From the NCBI RefSeq assembly GCF_000744935.1, contig NZ_JQMW01000013.1, forward strand, positions 186,001-250,000: a DNA stretch of 64,000 nucleotides. Reading direction: 5' to 3'. Each line of letters starts with the position of its first letter. Within the stretch, counting starts at the first letter, position 1. Source of the DNA: Clostridium sp. KNHs214. GTDB lineage: Bacteria > Bacillota > Clostridia > Clostridiales > Clostridiaceae. A model generated the notes under the pieces. The model was given only the letters and a program-made list of their open reading frames with translations, was not told the DNA's origin and did not search any database. A program made the translations under genes and the position numbers. Of this stretch, positions 18,848-27,235 are shown one piece after another.

Positions 18848-19831
18848 TTACTTTATCATATATTTTTCCAGTTCCTCCTCCGTAGCAGAAGCAACCTCTA
18901 CAAAATTATTAGATGGATGTTTATATTTGCCATATCTTATTACTAACTTTTTCTCGTCTTTTCCCTTAGAATACCTAGCTGTAACCTTCGCTGCAAAGAT
19001 AATATCTTCCTCCACAGCTTCTCCTACTAAAACTACCATAGACCCTTTGAAATCCTTAGCTAAAAATACCATATCTTCTTCTATTAATAGCTTCTTAAGC
19101 ATTTCTCCTTCTTCTGCGGTTCTAGTAGAAATTATCTTAGCATTAGGAGTTACTCTAAAATGTCTTCCTATTTTTAATAATTCTAATTCTCTATTACTTA
19201 GCTCTTGATTCTCTTTTAAAAGATCCTTTAATCTTATAGAATAATTAGGTTCTGTTAATTTACATCCTCCTGCTGGTGATGGATAATCCTCTATACCCCA
19301 CTTTTCAGCAAGTTCCATTTGTTCTTTTCTTCCTCTGCCACTTATACCTAAAAGCCTTTCTCTATCTACTAAACCATCTAATTCCATCTGGGTTGGAGGC
19401 AATATTTTAGCTGAAAGTGGTCTCAATATTTTATCCGCAAATCCTGATTCTTTTTTTACTATATTCAAAGAAGATTTATTTTGGGACATAGGTCTTTGGT
19501 TTAAAACTTCTCCCGTTATTATAAAGTCACCTTTCAATTCGTCTAACATTTTTCCTGCATAATTCATCATCAAAGCATGACAATCAATACAAGGATTCAT
19601 ATTTTTGCCATGTCCGTGTTTAGGATTTTTAACTATTTCAAAATGTACCTTTGAGAAATCTACTACCTTCAAAGGAATATCTATCTGTTTAGTCATTCTC
19701 ACAGCATTTTCTTCATTAAAAAAGTGTGATTTGAAACATATTCCTATTACCTCTATTCCCTGCTCCTTAACTAATTTAGCAGCTAATATACTATCTAATC
19801 CTCCTGATATTAAGGCAAGCGCTCTTGTCAT
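18848..19831 (-). CDS. PP-loop ATPase, ThiI/MnmA-like, with a C-terminal NFACT-R-like domain
   Basis: Probably a tRNA-thiolation-type ATP pyrophosphatase; the exact substrate is not known. 327 residues. PP-loop SGGLDSILAAKL (residues 9-20), a CIDCH pair, DYPSPAGGCKLTE with another Cys, and a C-terminal domain (about 235-320) with GEAVEEDIIFAAKVTARYSKG that resembles the NFACT-R/DUF814 fold. These Cys residues fit sulfur handling in MnmA/ThiI-like enzymes. TGAGGTTGATTTT precedes the ATG. It is located between ddl and DUF1934 and is not a housekeeping mnmA, which is larger and has its own N-terminal signature. Confidence 0.8.
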   Translation of the reverse strand: MTRALALISGGLDSILAAKLVKEQGIEVIGICFKSHFFNEENAVRMTKQIDIPLKVVDFSKVHFEIVKNPKHGHGKNMNPCIDCHALMMNYAGKMLDELKGDFIITGEVLNQRPMSQNKSSLNIVKKESGFADKILRPLSAKILPPTQMELDGLVDRERLLGISGRGRKEQMELAEKWGIEDYPSPAGGCKLTEPNYSIRLKDLLKENQELSNRELELLKIGRHFRVTPNAKIISTRTAEEGEMLKKLLIEEDMVFLAKDFKGSMVVLVGEAVEEDIIFAAKVTARYSKGKDEKKLVIRYGKYKHPSNNFVEVASATEEELEKYMIK

Positions 19832-19858
19832 AAAATCAACCTCACAATTCTTTATTTT

Positions 19859-20890
19859 CTAATTATTATTCCTTTCTATAGCTAATTCTATAAGATCAGT
19901 TATCAAATTTCTATATTTTCTTCCGTCATTTTCCCACATTTTAGGATACATACTTATATTGGTAAATCCTGGAATAGTATTAACTTCATTAAGATATACT
20001 TCATCTGTTTCCTTATCTACTAAGAAATCTACTCTAGCCATTCCAGCACAATCTAACATTTTATATATATCCACAGCTGTATTTTTAATTTTTTCTAATT
20101 CTTCTGCATTGAAATTAGCAGGTATCAATAGCTTAGAGCTAGCACTTTTATATTTAGAATCATAATCATAAAAATCTCTATCTGGCACTACTTCCCCTGG
20201 AGTGGCAGCTACAGGATTTTCATTTCCTAAAACAGCTACCTCCACTTCCCTAGCGTTTATAGTCTTTTCAACTAATATCTTTCTATCATATTTCAATGCC
20301 TCTTCTAAACCTTTTTCTGTTTCCTTTTCATTATATGCCTTTGTAATACCTACTGATGAACCACTATTAGAAGGTTTTATAAATACAGGAAAGTTCAATT
20401 TATTTTTTATTTCTTCTATTATACATTCTCTTTTCTTAGTAAATTCACCTTTATTTACTACTACATAATCTGCTTGTTTAATGCCGAAATTCTCCAGCAC
20501 GTATTTTGTATATACTTTATCCATGCACACTGCTGAGGACATAACTCCAGGTCCAACACATGGTATACCCGCAAGTTTACACATTCCCTGTATAGTTCCA
20601 TCCTCTCCATATAATCCATGAAGTACAGGAAATACCACATCTACTTCTTTGTTAAATAAAACTTTGTAGCCTTCTGCCTCTTTATTTTTTTCATCCATTT
20701 CCCATTGTCCTTCAGGAATTTTATCTATATCTCCTGTATACCTAAACCATTGCCCACGTTTTGTTATCCCTATGACACATACCTCAAATTTATCTCTATC
20801 TATATTCTTTAAAACAGATGTAGCCGAAACTCTAGAAACCTCATGTTCCGTAGATTTTCCACCGAATAGAACTGCAACTCTTGTTTTCAT
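19859..20890 (-). CDS. ddl: D-alanine--D-alanine ligase
   Basis: ATP-dependent synthesis of D-Ala-D-Ala for peptidoglycan; cytoplasmic. 343 residues, the normal size of the VanA/Ddl family. Seen: VLFGGKSTEHEVS at the N-terminus, PVLHGLYGEDGTIQG, FPVFIKPSNSGSSVGITK (ATP-grasp lysine loop), EKTINAREVEVAVLGN, and the metal-binding EVNTIPGFT near the C-terminus. Tyr in the DFYDYDSKY loop is the D-Ala-D-Ala rather than D-Ala-D-Lac type. Shine-Dalgarno GGAGAGAGAAGT. Start of a run with the PP-loop gene; upstream lies a 162-bp repeat element. Confidence 0.96.
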   Translation of the reverse strand: MKTRVAVLFGGKSTEHEVSRVSATSVLKNIDRDKFEVCVIGITKRGQWFRYTGDIDKIPEGQWEMDEKNKEAEGYKVLFNKEVDVVFPVLHGLYGEDGTIQGMCKLAGIPCVGPGVMSSAVCMDKVYTKYVLENFGIKQADYVVVNKGEFTKKRECIIEEIKNKLNFPVFIKPSNSGSSVGITKAYNEKETEKGLEEALKYDRKILVEKTINAREVEVAVLGNENPVAATPGEVVPDRDFYDYDSKYKSASSKLLIPANFNAEELEKIKNTAVDIYKMLDCAGMARVDFLVDKETDEVYLNEVNTIPGFTNISMYPKMWENDGRKYRNLITDLIELAIERNNN

Positions 20891-21041
20891 ACTTCTCTCT
20901 CCTTATTGTATCATATTAATATTTTAAATTATTTCTATTTTAATAATGTTACTAAATAATAGTTTAGTTATTTTTCACTACTTTATCAACATTTTTTTAA
21001 TAAAAAAACATTTTTAAGGTAGATTTTATTATAAATAAAAG

Positions 21042-21085
21042 AAGTGTTACACTATGATATACAGAAAAATCATAGTGTAACACTT
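21042..21085 (-). terminator. Strong 17-bp hairpin downstream of ypeB
   Basis: AAGTGTTACACTATGAT and its perfect complement flank a 10-base loop. On the minus strand it is followed by CTTTTATTTATAAT, fitting a terminator for ypeB. A ~162-bp repeat element now separates it from the gene. Confidence 0.75.
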
Positions 21086-21247
21086 TAGGCACATTCAAAG
21101 AAATAACAAGTCAGTATGCTAGTCTATTTTGCGTCATACTGCGTCATCAGAACCCACCGATAGTCATACTAGCGGCGGAACCTGCTTCCTTGTCTGACAC
21201 AAAATATACCAGCATCTTTAACTTGTTATTTCTTTTCATGTACCTTA
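21086..21247. repeat. 162-bp palindromic element, family B, copy 1
   Basis: Ends carry AAATAACAAGTCA...AACTTGTTATTT inverted repeats and inner TATTTTGCGTCA...TGACACAAAATA pairs, so the whole unit can fold on itself. A second copy in opposite orientation lies at 59328-59491. No ORF. MITE-like mobile DNA is the best explanation; target duplications were not resolved. Confidence 0.75.
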
Positions 21248-21249
21248 TT

Positions 21250-22692
21250 CTATATTGTGAGTTTCCCATTTGGTGTATCAATTATTTGCATTATTCTTCT
21301 TTCATATCCTGTTGAAGCATCAATATAAACTATAAACTGCTTCTCTCTATATTTTCCCTTAAACTCATAACATAGCACCTCTTTATTTGTCTCAGTTGGT
21401 ATAATTGCAAGTCTTGTAGAATCCACATTTAGCCTTTTACCTACTTTTTTTCTAGCTTCTTCTACACTTATATTTGCTTTAGGAACTTTTCTACTTTCTT
21501 CATGAGATATTAGATATTTTTCTGACTCTATTCCTATTATCTCCCCATTGTCTAGAGCTATTTTTAATTTTATCTGATCAGGATATACTGCCACATCTCC
21601 CAATTTATAAACATAATTAATTAACGCTGTACTGTCATATTTTAATATATAACTAGGTTCCATATTTTTATATCCTAATTTTTCTAAAAATGTTTTACCA
21701 TATCCTACTGCCTTATCCATGTCTATTTTTTGCTTTCCAACATTTTTATTATCTAATAAATAGACTATCTTACCACCATTTTTGGCTACTTCACATATAA
21801 TATTTCTATTTTTATCTCCTTTAATATCGGCTTCAAATCTATATGAATCTATCCTTGATTTGCTTTCTTCACCTTTTAAATTTATATTTTGTATTTTATC
21901 CTTGCCTATAATGTTTGTAATATTACTCTTAGCTTTATCTGCTGAAACCTTAGGATCTTTATATACCTTAGGCTTTATTTCCATTAAGTTATCAGAAAAA
22001 GGTCCATCATAAATAAGTGCAGGATATTGTACTATCTGTTTTTGTATATTACTAAATTTAGCAGTAACAGCTTTTTCTCCATCTGACTTTGCTAAAACTC
22101 CACTGGTCTTTTTTCTTATCTCGCCCCATTTAACTTTTCCTTCGTTTATTTCATCCGAAACCCTTGATAATCGCTGCTCTAATTCATAGGATTGAACTTC
22201 TAACAAATCAATAGTTTCATAATCCTTATCTGTCAATTCCTTACCTTCAGAAATATTCTTAGTTAAAGTATAACAAAAATCTCCTACTTGTGATAGAAAT
22301 TTGCTGGTTGTTTCTATATCCTGCTGTTGTATTGGCATAGAATGTATTTTATCATTAGCTATAGATGTATGTCTAAAAATCTCTCCAAAAACCACCATAC
22401 TCTGCTCTTTAGAGCCTACTATACTACTCTTCCCTAAGTTTGTTCTTATATTTTGTACAGAACTTATTAACTGATACATATTTTTGCTATATTCTCCTTG
22501 AAGATAGTTTCTATAATCTGTTCTTTCAAGGGTCATTAATATAGCAAAGGTTGTTGAAAAAACAACTATAAATGTACTTACTATAGTATATACTATTCTT
22601 TTTTTAGTACTTTTCATGAATTTTCTTTTCTCCCTTCTGTAATTGTCCTGTTTATTGCAAGGATTTTTCCATTTAAAATTATTTTCTCTCAA
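21250..22692 (-). CDS. ypeB: Spore germination protein YpeB
   Basis: Partner of the cortex-lytic enzyme SleB in Bacillus and clostridia; needed for SleB stability or localisation in the spore. About 480 residues. After a polar N-terminal 25 residues comes a signal/anchor helix (RIVYTIVSTFIVVFSTTFAILMTL, hydrophobic core), a helical region, then three PepSY-like repeats (for example YRFEADIKGDKNRNIICEV and ISVEEARKKVGKRLNV). TTG at 22692 has GGAGG five bases upstream; an ATG at 22704 overlaps that Shine-Dalgarno, and an ATG at 22617 starting MKSTKKR is an alternative with weaker spacing. No sleB gene lies next to it in this window. Confidence 0.88.
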   Translation of the reverse strand: MRENNFKWKNPCNKQDNYRREKRKFMKSTKKRIVYTIVSTFIVVFSTTFAILMTLERTDYRNYLQGEYSKNMYQLISSVQNIRTNLGKSSIVGSKEQSMVVFGEIFRHTSIANDKIHSMPIQQQDIETTSKFLSQVGDFCYTLTKNISEGKELTDKDYETIDLLEVQSYELEQRLSRVSDEINEGKVKWGEIRKKTSGVLAKSDGEKAVTAKFSNIQKQIVQYPALIYDGPFSDNLMEIKPKVYKDPKVSADKAKSNITNIIGKDKIQNINLKGEESKSRIDSYRFEADIKGDKNRNIICEVAKNGGKIVYLLDNKNVGKQKIDMDKAVGYGKTFLEKLGYKNMEPSYILKYDSTALINYVYKLGDVAVYPDQIKLKIALDNGEIIGIESEKYLISHEESRKVPKANISVEEARKKVGKRLNVDSTRLAIIPTETNKEVLCYEFKGKYREKQFIVYIDASTGYERRIMQIIDTPNGKLTI

Positions 22693-22926
22693 AAAGTCCT
22701 CCATTATACATATATTCTAGTATTTCAAATAAGTACTTTCGCAATTTTTTCACTACTTTTATTGATGCAATTCTTCTTTTCCTTGTAAAAAAACAAAAAA
22801 AAGGGTATACTAATTTCAGTATTAATTGTCCATAAAATATAATATTAGGTTAGTTAAAGCAAATAAGACTACTGATTCAATATATAAAAATATATTGAAA
22901 TAATTGTACATAGAAGGTGAATTAAA

Positions 22927-24060
22927 ATGAACGTATTAATACTAGCTGTTTCTGCTGGTGGGGGTCATATAAAAGCCGCTGAAGCCATAAAAAGCTACAT
23001 ACTTTTAAATGAGAAAAATTCAAAGGTAGAAATTCTAGATACTTTAAAATATATAAATCCAATTTTAGACAAATTAGTAATAGGTGGGTATATTAAGGCA
23101 ATAAAAAAATCTCCTTCGTTATATGGTAAACTATATAACTATAATTACTATCAAATGGATAATACATTAGCCTCTGTTAGTAATAAAATAAATGAAATAA
23201 TGGCTTATAGATTATTACCTTTAATAGAAGATTTTGAGCCAGATATAATTGTATCCACACATCCTTTTCCTAATGAAATGCTTTCTATTTTAAATTCTAA
23301 TTCAAAATTAAAAATACCTACTCTGTCTATAATCACAGACTATGCTTGTCATAGTTTTTGGGTATATTCAGGTATAGATGCTTATATAATCTCAAATAAA
23401 GAGATGATAAATGAAATGATTTTAAATGGTATAAATAGAAATACAATTTTTAATTATGGAATACCCGTACTTCCAAAGTTCTTAGAACCTTGTAAAAAAG
23501 AGATTATTTTTGGAGAATTGGGATTGGATACAGATAAAACCACTGTTTTAGTTATGGGTGGAAGTTTAGGCATTGGAAAAATATATGACCTATATTCAGA
23601 ATTATGCAGCATTGAAAGTGCTTTTCAAATTATAGTAATAACCGGCAGCAATAAGAAATTATACAAAGAACTATCTGAATTAAGCGAAAACGCTCAAAAA
23701 ATCACAAGAATTATAGGATACACTGACAAAGTAAATAACTATATGCAGTGTTGTGATCTTCTAATAACAAAACCTGGTGGAATAACTATAACCGAAGCAT
23801 TAGCTTGCGGAACTCCTATGGCATTATTTTCTCCTATACCTGGGCAAGAAGAGAGAAATACCAATTTTTTAGTTAACAATGGTTTAGCCATAAATCTAGA
23901 AGATTTTAATAGCTATAAAGAGGGATTTCAAACTCTTTTTAATTCAGAAGATAAGCTTTCTATAATAAAAAATAATTGCAGTAAATTCTATAATAAAAAC
24001 TGCGGTAATGATATATATAATTTAATGAAAAAAATCATTGCTAACGCAATGACTTTATAA
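22927..24060 (+). CDS. MGDG-synthase/UgtP-type diacylglycerol glycosyltransferase
   Basis: Probably transfers glucose (or galactose) from a UDP-sugar to diacylglycerol, making membrane glycolipids and lipoteichoic-acid anchors; peripheral membrane enzyme. 377 residues of GT-B fold. Seen: the N-terminal SAGGGHIKAAEAI motif of the MGDG synthase family, DTLKYINP, STHPFPNEML and the C-terminal sugar-nucleotide motif KPGGITITEALACGTPMALFSPIPGQEERN. Shine-Dalgarno GAAGGTGAATTAAA. Its last 20 bases overlap convergently with spoIIR. The sugar donor is inferred from family, not read from sequence. Confidence 0.88.
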   Translation: MNVLILAVSAGGGHIKAAEAIKSYILLNEKNSKVEILDTLKYINPILDKLVIGGYIKAIKKSPSLYGKLYNYNYYQMDNTLASVSNKINEIMAYRLLPLIEDFEPDIIVSTHPFPNEMLSILNSNSKLKIPTLSIITDYACHSFWVYSGIDAYIISNKEMINEMILNGINRNTIFNYGIPVLPKFLEPCKKEIIFGELGLDTDKTTVLVMGGSLGIGKIYDLYSELCSIESAFQIIVITGSNKKLYKELSELSENAQKITRIIGYTDKVNNYMQCCDLLITKPGGITITEALACGTPMALFSPIPGQEERNTNFLVNNGLAINLEDFNSYKEGFQTLFNSEDKLSIIKNNCSKFYNKNCGNDIYNLMKKIIANAMTL

Positions 24061-24655
24061 GTTCTAAAATTTTAAATTTTAATATGATTTTTTCATTACA
24101 TGTGTTATCTATGGATTTATACTCATCTTTAGATAACACCTTTTTCATTTCTTTTTCTGTGTCTTTATACGAAACCTCACCTTTTGTTATATCTACAAAA
24201 CATAGTGGTGGAAACATGACGCACCACCAATTTTTTCCTTCACCCTTACCTATAAGTATTCTATAGGCTTCATAATTTCCTGAAGGTAATGTTATATTTC
24301 CATAAGTTTTAATAGGAAAGTTTTCTTTTCCAAAAGTACTACTAACTTTATAATCATATCCTTCTTTCTTTACAATTTCCTTTGCCACTTTAATTATATT
24401 TTTATCATTTTCTTTTATTATACTTCTAGATTCTTCAATACTTTTAGAATTTTTAAGTTTAGGCTGTATATATTTTATAACTTCATCTTTTACTTTCAAT
24501 TTCAGTTTCTGATCCACTTCATTATCACTATTTGCTATAACATGAAACCTTATTAATTTATTGGATATATCCTTTGACTCTATCCCTTTAGCTTTTATAT
24601 TGGCAGCTCCAAATATAAATATAAAAATGCATAATACTGTAATTAGTTTTTTCAT
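24041..24655 (-). CDS. spoIIR: Stage II sporulation protein R
   Basis: Forespore-secreted signalling protein that activates the membrane protease SpoIIGA, which cleaves pro-sigma-E in the mother cell. 204 residues with a signal peptide (MKKLITVLCIFIFIFGAANIKA) and the family core IRFHVIANSDNEVDQKLKLKVKDEVI, then SYKDTEKEMKK. ATG 24655 follows GGGGGGTATAGT; frame stays open further upstream but without a Shine-Dalgarno. It converges with the glycolipid gene, sharing 20 bp at the stops. Expected control is forespore sigma-F, but a sigma-F box was not scored here. Confidence 0.94.
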   Translation of the reverse strand: MKKLITVLCIFIFIFGAANIKAKGIESKDISNKLIRFHVIANSDNEVDQKLKLKVKDEVIKYIQPKLKNSKSIEESRSIIKENDKNIIKVAKEIVKKEGYDYKVSSTFGKENFPIKTYGNITLPSGNYEAYRILIGKGEGKNWWCVMFPPLCFVDITKGEVSYKDTEKEMKKVLSKDEYKSIDNTCNEKIILKFKILELIKSLR

Positions 24656-24753
24656 ACTATACCCCCCATGAATATTGTATTCACTCTTATAATTACTATT
24701 AAACATTATGTCCATATTTTACATTTATATACATATTATATTTTAATTATTTT

Positions 24754-24940
24754 CTTCATTTCGCACATAATTTTTAAGTTCTAAATCAAAAGGAAGGGGT
24801 AAGTAATGATTTTGCCTATTATCAAGTGTCAAGTAACCACTCAGACAAGCAAGCGTGGTTACTTGACACACTTTGATGAATAAATGAAATATAAATATAG
24901 TTTAAATTGTAATTTTATAACTGAAGAAGTTGAATTATTA
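24754..24940. repeat. Family C repeat, copy 3, with an internal 14-bp palindrome
   Basis: Left part shares CGCACATAATTTTTAA with copies at 3691 and 6781, right part shares GATGAATAAATGAAATA and the end AATTTTATAACTGAAGAAGTTGAATT. Between them lies a separate perfect hairpin (24827-24868). The right end includes the stop codon of gerKC. Confidence 0.5.
24827..24868. repeat. Perfect 14-bp inverted repeat
   Basis: TGTCAAGTAACCAC and GTGGTTACTTGACA flank a 14-base loop. It lies inside a family C repeat and lacks a T-run on either side, so it is unlike a normal intrinsic terminator. Confidence 0.7.
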
Positions 24941-26113
24941 TTTGATTATACCTATTCTTCTTATATCACTTTCTATATTCACATTAATTATAGAGTTTAC
25001 AAATTCTTCATCCCAATTCTCTCCTATATCCTTAAACACTTTAGGATGATATTTTTTAACATATTCTTTCAATCCAATAAAGTCACTTTTATATTTTTCT
25101 TTTGAAATCTGTATAAACCTCTCACTCTGATCTTTTATGGTTTTATCAAACCCTTTTTCTATATTGTTCATTTCTTGTTTTGATAATAAATTCATATTTA
25201 TTCCATGACCGTTCATTCTTCCTTCCAACTTTATATCTATATTAAATACCATCTTTCCATTTTTTCTATCAAACCTTATTCTTCTTTCGCCACCATCTAT
25301 GATATAATCTATAGGATGTTTTTTGTAAATAACTACCTTCTTACCTCCTTTCATTTTTCCTTTTAATATTTGCATAGTGCACATATCTTCTTCATTTAGT
25401 TCTCCTATAATAACATAATCTTTCACTATAGCAGACTTATCCATTTTTATTTCTTTTTTATTTTTATCCATACTTATTGTAGGAATCATAGCACTGCCAT
25501 TTTCACTTAAAGATAATAAGAATTCATTTAAAGTTAGCCCTTGTATAACATTATTCTTCTGATTATTGTCAATTAATCCCGTTATATAAGTCTCTATATT
25601 TTTTTCTATAGGAGGCTTAAATTTTATGTAATTTTCCGCTCTTCCATCACATACTAAAACATAAATATTTCTACTAAAAGAAGGATCTCTTTCTATATAA
25701 TCTATTATTTCTTTAACGGTATCTTTATACTGAAAAATATCATTACCTAACATCAAAAGTTTTACGTGCCCCTTGTAAAGTGCTCTACTACTTTTACTCG
25801 TTACTTTATTTTTAGCCGCAGATAAGGAATATGCATCAACCGTTATAGTTTCTGTTTCAGCTGTAGCTTCCTTTATCTTTTTTAAATCTGGGAAAGAATA
25901 TGTAACTCTTAATCTTTCCATTTCTTCCTCTGGAGTTGGAAATTGTAGTTCTGCTGATTTCATTTTCGTTTCTTTTTTTATATCTTTCCCCTCATCTATT
26001 CCAATGCCAACTACAAATATCTTTCTATCTATTTCAACTTTATCCCAGCAACCACTCATTAAAGTACAACACAGGGTTATAATTATAATAATAATTGTTT
26101 TTCTTTTCTTCAT
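24938..26113 (-). CDS. gerKC: Ger(x)C-family germinant receptor lipoprotein
   Basis: C subunit of a GerA-type nutrient germinant receptor, anchored by lipid to the outer face of the spore inner membrane. 391 residues: signal peptide and lipobox MSGC at about residues 19-22, then the family motif WDKVEIDRKIFVVGIGID, and KHPIDYIIDGGERRIRF. Its ATG overlaps the last four bases of gerKB (ATGA arrangement), indicating translational coupling. Operon order is A-B-C. Its stop codon falls in a repeat element. Regulation is expected in the forespore (sigma-G), though no promoter was read here. Confidence 0.93.
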   Translation of the reverse strand: MKKRKTIIIIIITLCCTLMSGCWDKVEIDRKIFVVGIGIDEGKDIKKETKMKSAELQFPTPEEEMERLRVTYSFPDLKKIKEATAETETITVDAYSLSAAKNKVTSKSSRALYKGHVKLLMLGNDIFQYKDTVKEIIDYIERDPSFSRNIYVLVCDGRAENYIKFKPPIEKNIETYITGLIDNNQKNNVIQGLTLNEFLLSLSENGSAMIPTISMDKNKKEIKMDKSAIVKDYVIIGELNEEDMCTMQILKGKMKGGKKVVIYKKHPIDYIIDGGERRIRFDRKNGKMVFNIDIKLEGRMNGHGINMNLLSKQEMNNIEKGFDKTIKDQSERFIQISKEKYKSDFIGLKEYVKKYHPKVFKDIGENWDEEFVNSIINVNIESDIRRIGIIK

Positions 26114-27204
26114 CTTCTACCCCTTCTTTTTATCATAGAAATAATTCCTAGTAATAATATTAATATTACTACAGTAAAAATAGGCGCTGAAATTGATATA
26201 TTTTCGTACAGACTATATAATTGAGCCAAGTTTTCTGGATACATAGCAAAAACATATATAAAAGGTGTAATAAGTATAGGTGATAATTTTATATCCTCTA
26301 AATTAAATACACTTTTTACTACTACAGAAGAAAATAAATATAAGTTAACAAATGTACTTATATAGAGAAGTATCCAAAATATCATTACAACGCCTTCCCA
26401 TTGTTCAATAAAATATCCTGGAATGTTTATGGATTTAATCATAGTAATAGTAGGCCATATTAGCAACTTAGTCTGCTCCACTCCTAAAACAGCAATTGAT
26501 ACTATAGAAATAATTGCATAAGCAAGTGTTATATATAAAACACTCCAAAATATAACTTTGGGTATCTTACTCTTTCTTTCCACATGTGGCATAGCTAAGT
26601 AACATATTTCAAATCCTTCAAAGGCAAAAGTAGTAAGTGCTATTGATTTTATGTACTGAAAAGGAGTGTTTTGAAATACTGGAAGTATATTAGTATAATC
26701 CCCTTGCGCCGCTAGTATAATAATAACAAAAGTCATTGGTAAAAATATTATTGGCAAAAGTAATTCATTTAGTTTAATTAGATTTTTAAAGCCACCCCTT
26801 ATTATTATAGTTCCAATTAATATCATTATTAAAATGATAAATTCCGTTGGGGTTTTTTCCATTAAGTACATTTTTATAACTTCTGAAAATATTCTCATTC
26901 CCATAGACACAATAGCGATGTTAAAGAAAACAAACACAATCCCCACTATTTTACCTATATAAGGTCCAAAATTATCTTTAATTATATATATAAACTCTCT
27001 AAAACCATTAATCTTTTGAACTTTATAAATAGCATAAAGTAAAAAATATACTATAGCTCCTGAAATTATAGTTACAATCCATCCATCATTACCTACTGAA
27101 TTAGCTATACTTGATGGATAGGAAAAAATGCCCACTCCTATTATAGTAACAACTATAGTAGCAAAAAGTTGATACTCACTAATAAAATTATCTTTTTTAC
27201 TCAT
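26110..27204 (-). CDS. gerKB: GerAB-family germinant receptor permease-like subunit
   Basis: B subunit of the germinant receptor, an APC-superfamily integral membrane protein with about ten transmembrane helices that binds the nutrient (amino acid or sugar) in Bacillus. 364 residues from ATG 27204 (MSKKDNFISEYQLFA), preceded by CTGGGAATATT; a GTG at 27225 without a good Shine-Dalgarno would add seven residues. Seen: GVGIFSYPSSIANSVGNDGWIV, typical first-helix signature, and FEGFEICYLAMPHVERK. It overlaps gerKC by four bases and starts 31 nt after gerKA. Confidence 0.92.
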   Translation of the reverse strand: MSKKDNFISEYQLFATIVVTIIGVGIFSYPSSIANSVGNDGWIVTIISGAIVYFLLYAIYKVQKINGFREFIYIIKDNFGPYIGKIVGIVFVFFNIAIVSMGMRIFSEVIKMYLMEKTPTEFIILIMILIGTIIIRGGFKNLIKLNELLLPIIFLPMTFVIIILAAQGDYTNILPVFQNTPFQYIKSIALTTFAFEGFEICYLAMPHVERKSKIPKVIFWSVLYITLAYAIISIVSIAVLGVEQTKLLIWPTITMIKSINIPGYFIEQWEGVVMIFWILLYISTFVNLYLFSSVVVKSVFNLEDIKLSPILITPFIYVFAMYPENLAQLYSLYENISISAPIFTVVILILLLGIISMIKRRGRR

Positions 27205-27235
27205 AATATTCCCAGCAAGGTTCACCTTCTTTCAT

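Larger units (their letters stand above)
20891..21249. other. Gene-free stretch between ddl and ypeB
   Basis: Holds the ypeB terminator (21042-21085) and a ~162-bp palindromic element (21086-21247). The remaining ~150 bases next to ddl should carry its promoter, although no clear -35/-10 pair was identified. Confidence 0.6.

Noticed and set aside
24827-24868. Terminator for gerKC
   Set aside because: No T-run follows the palindrome on the minus strand.
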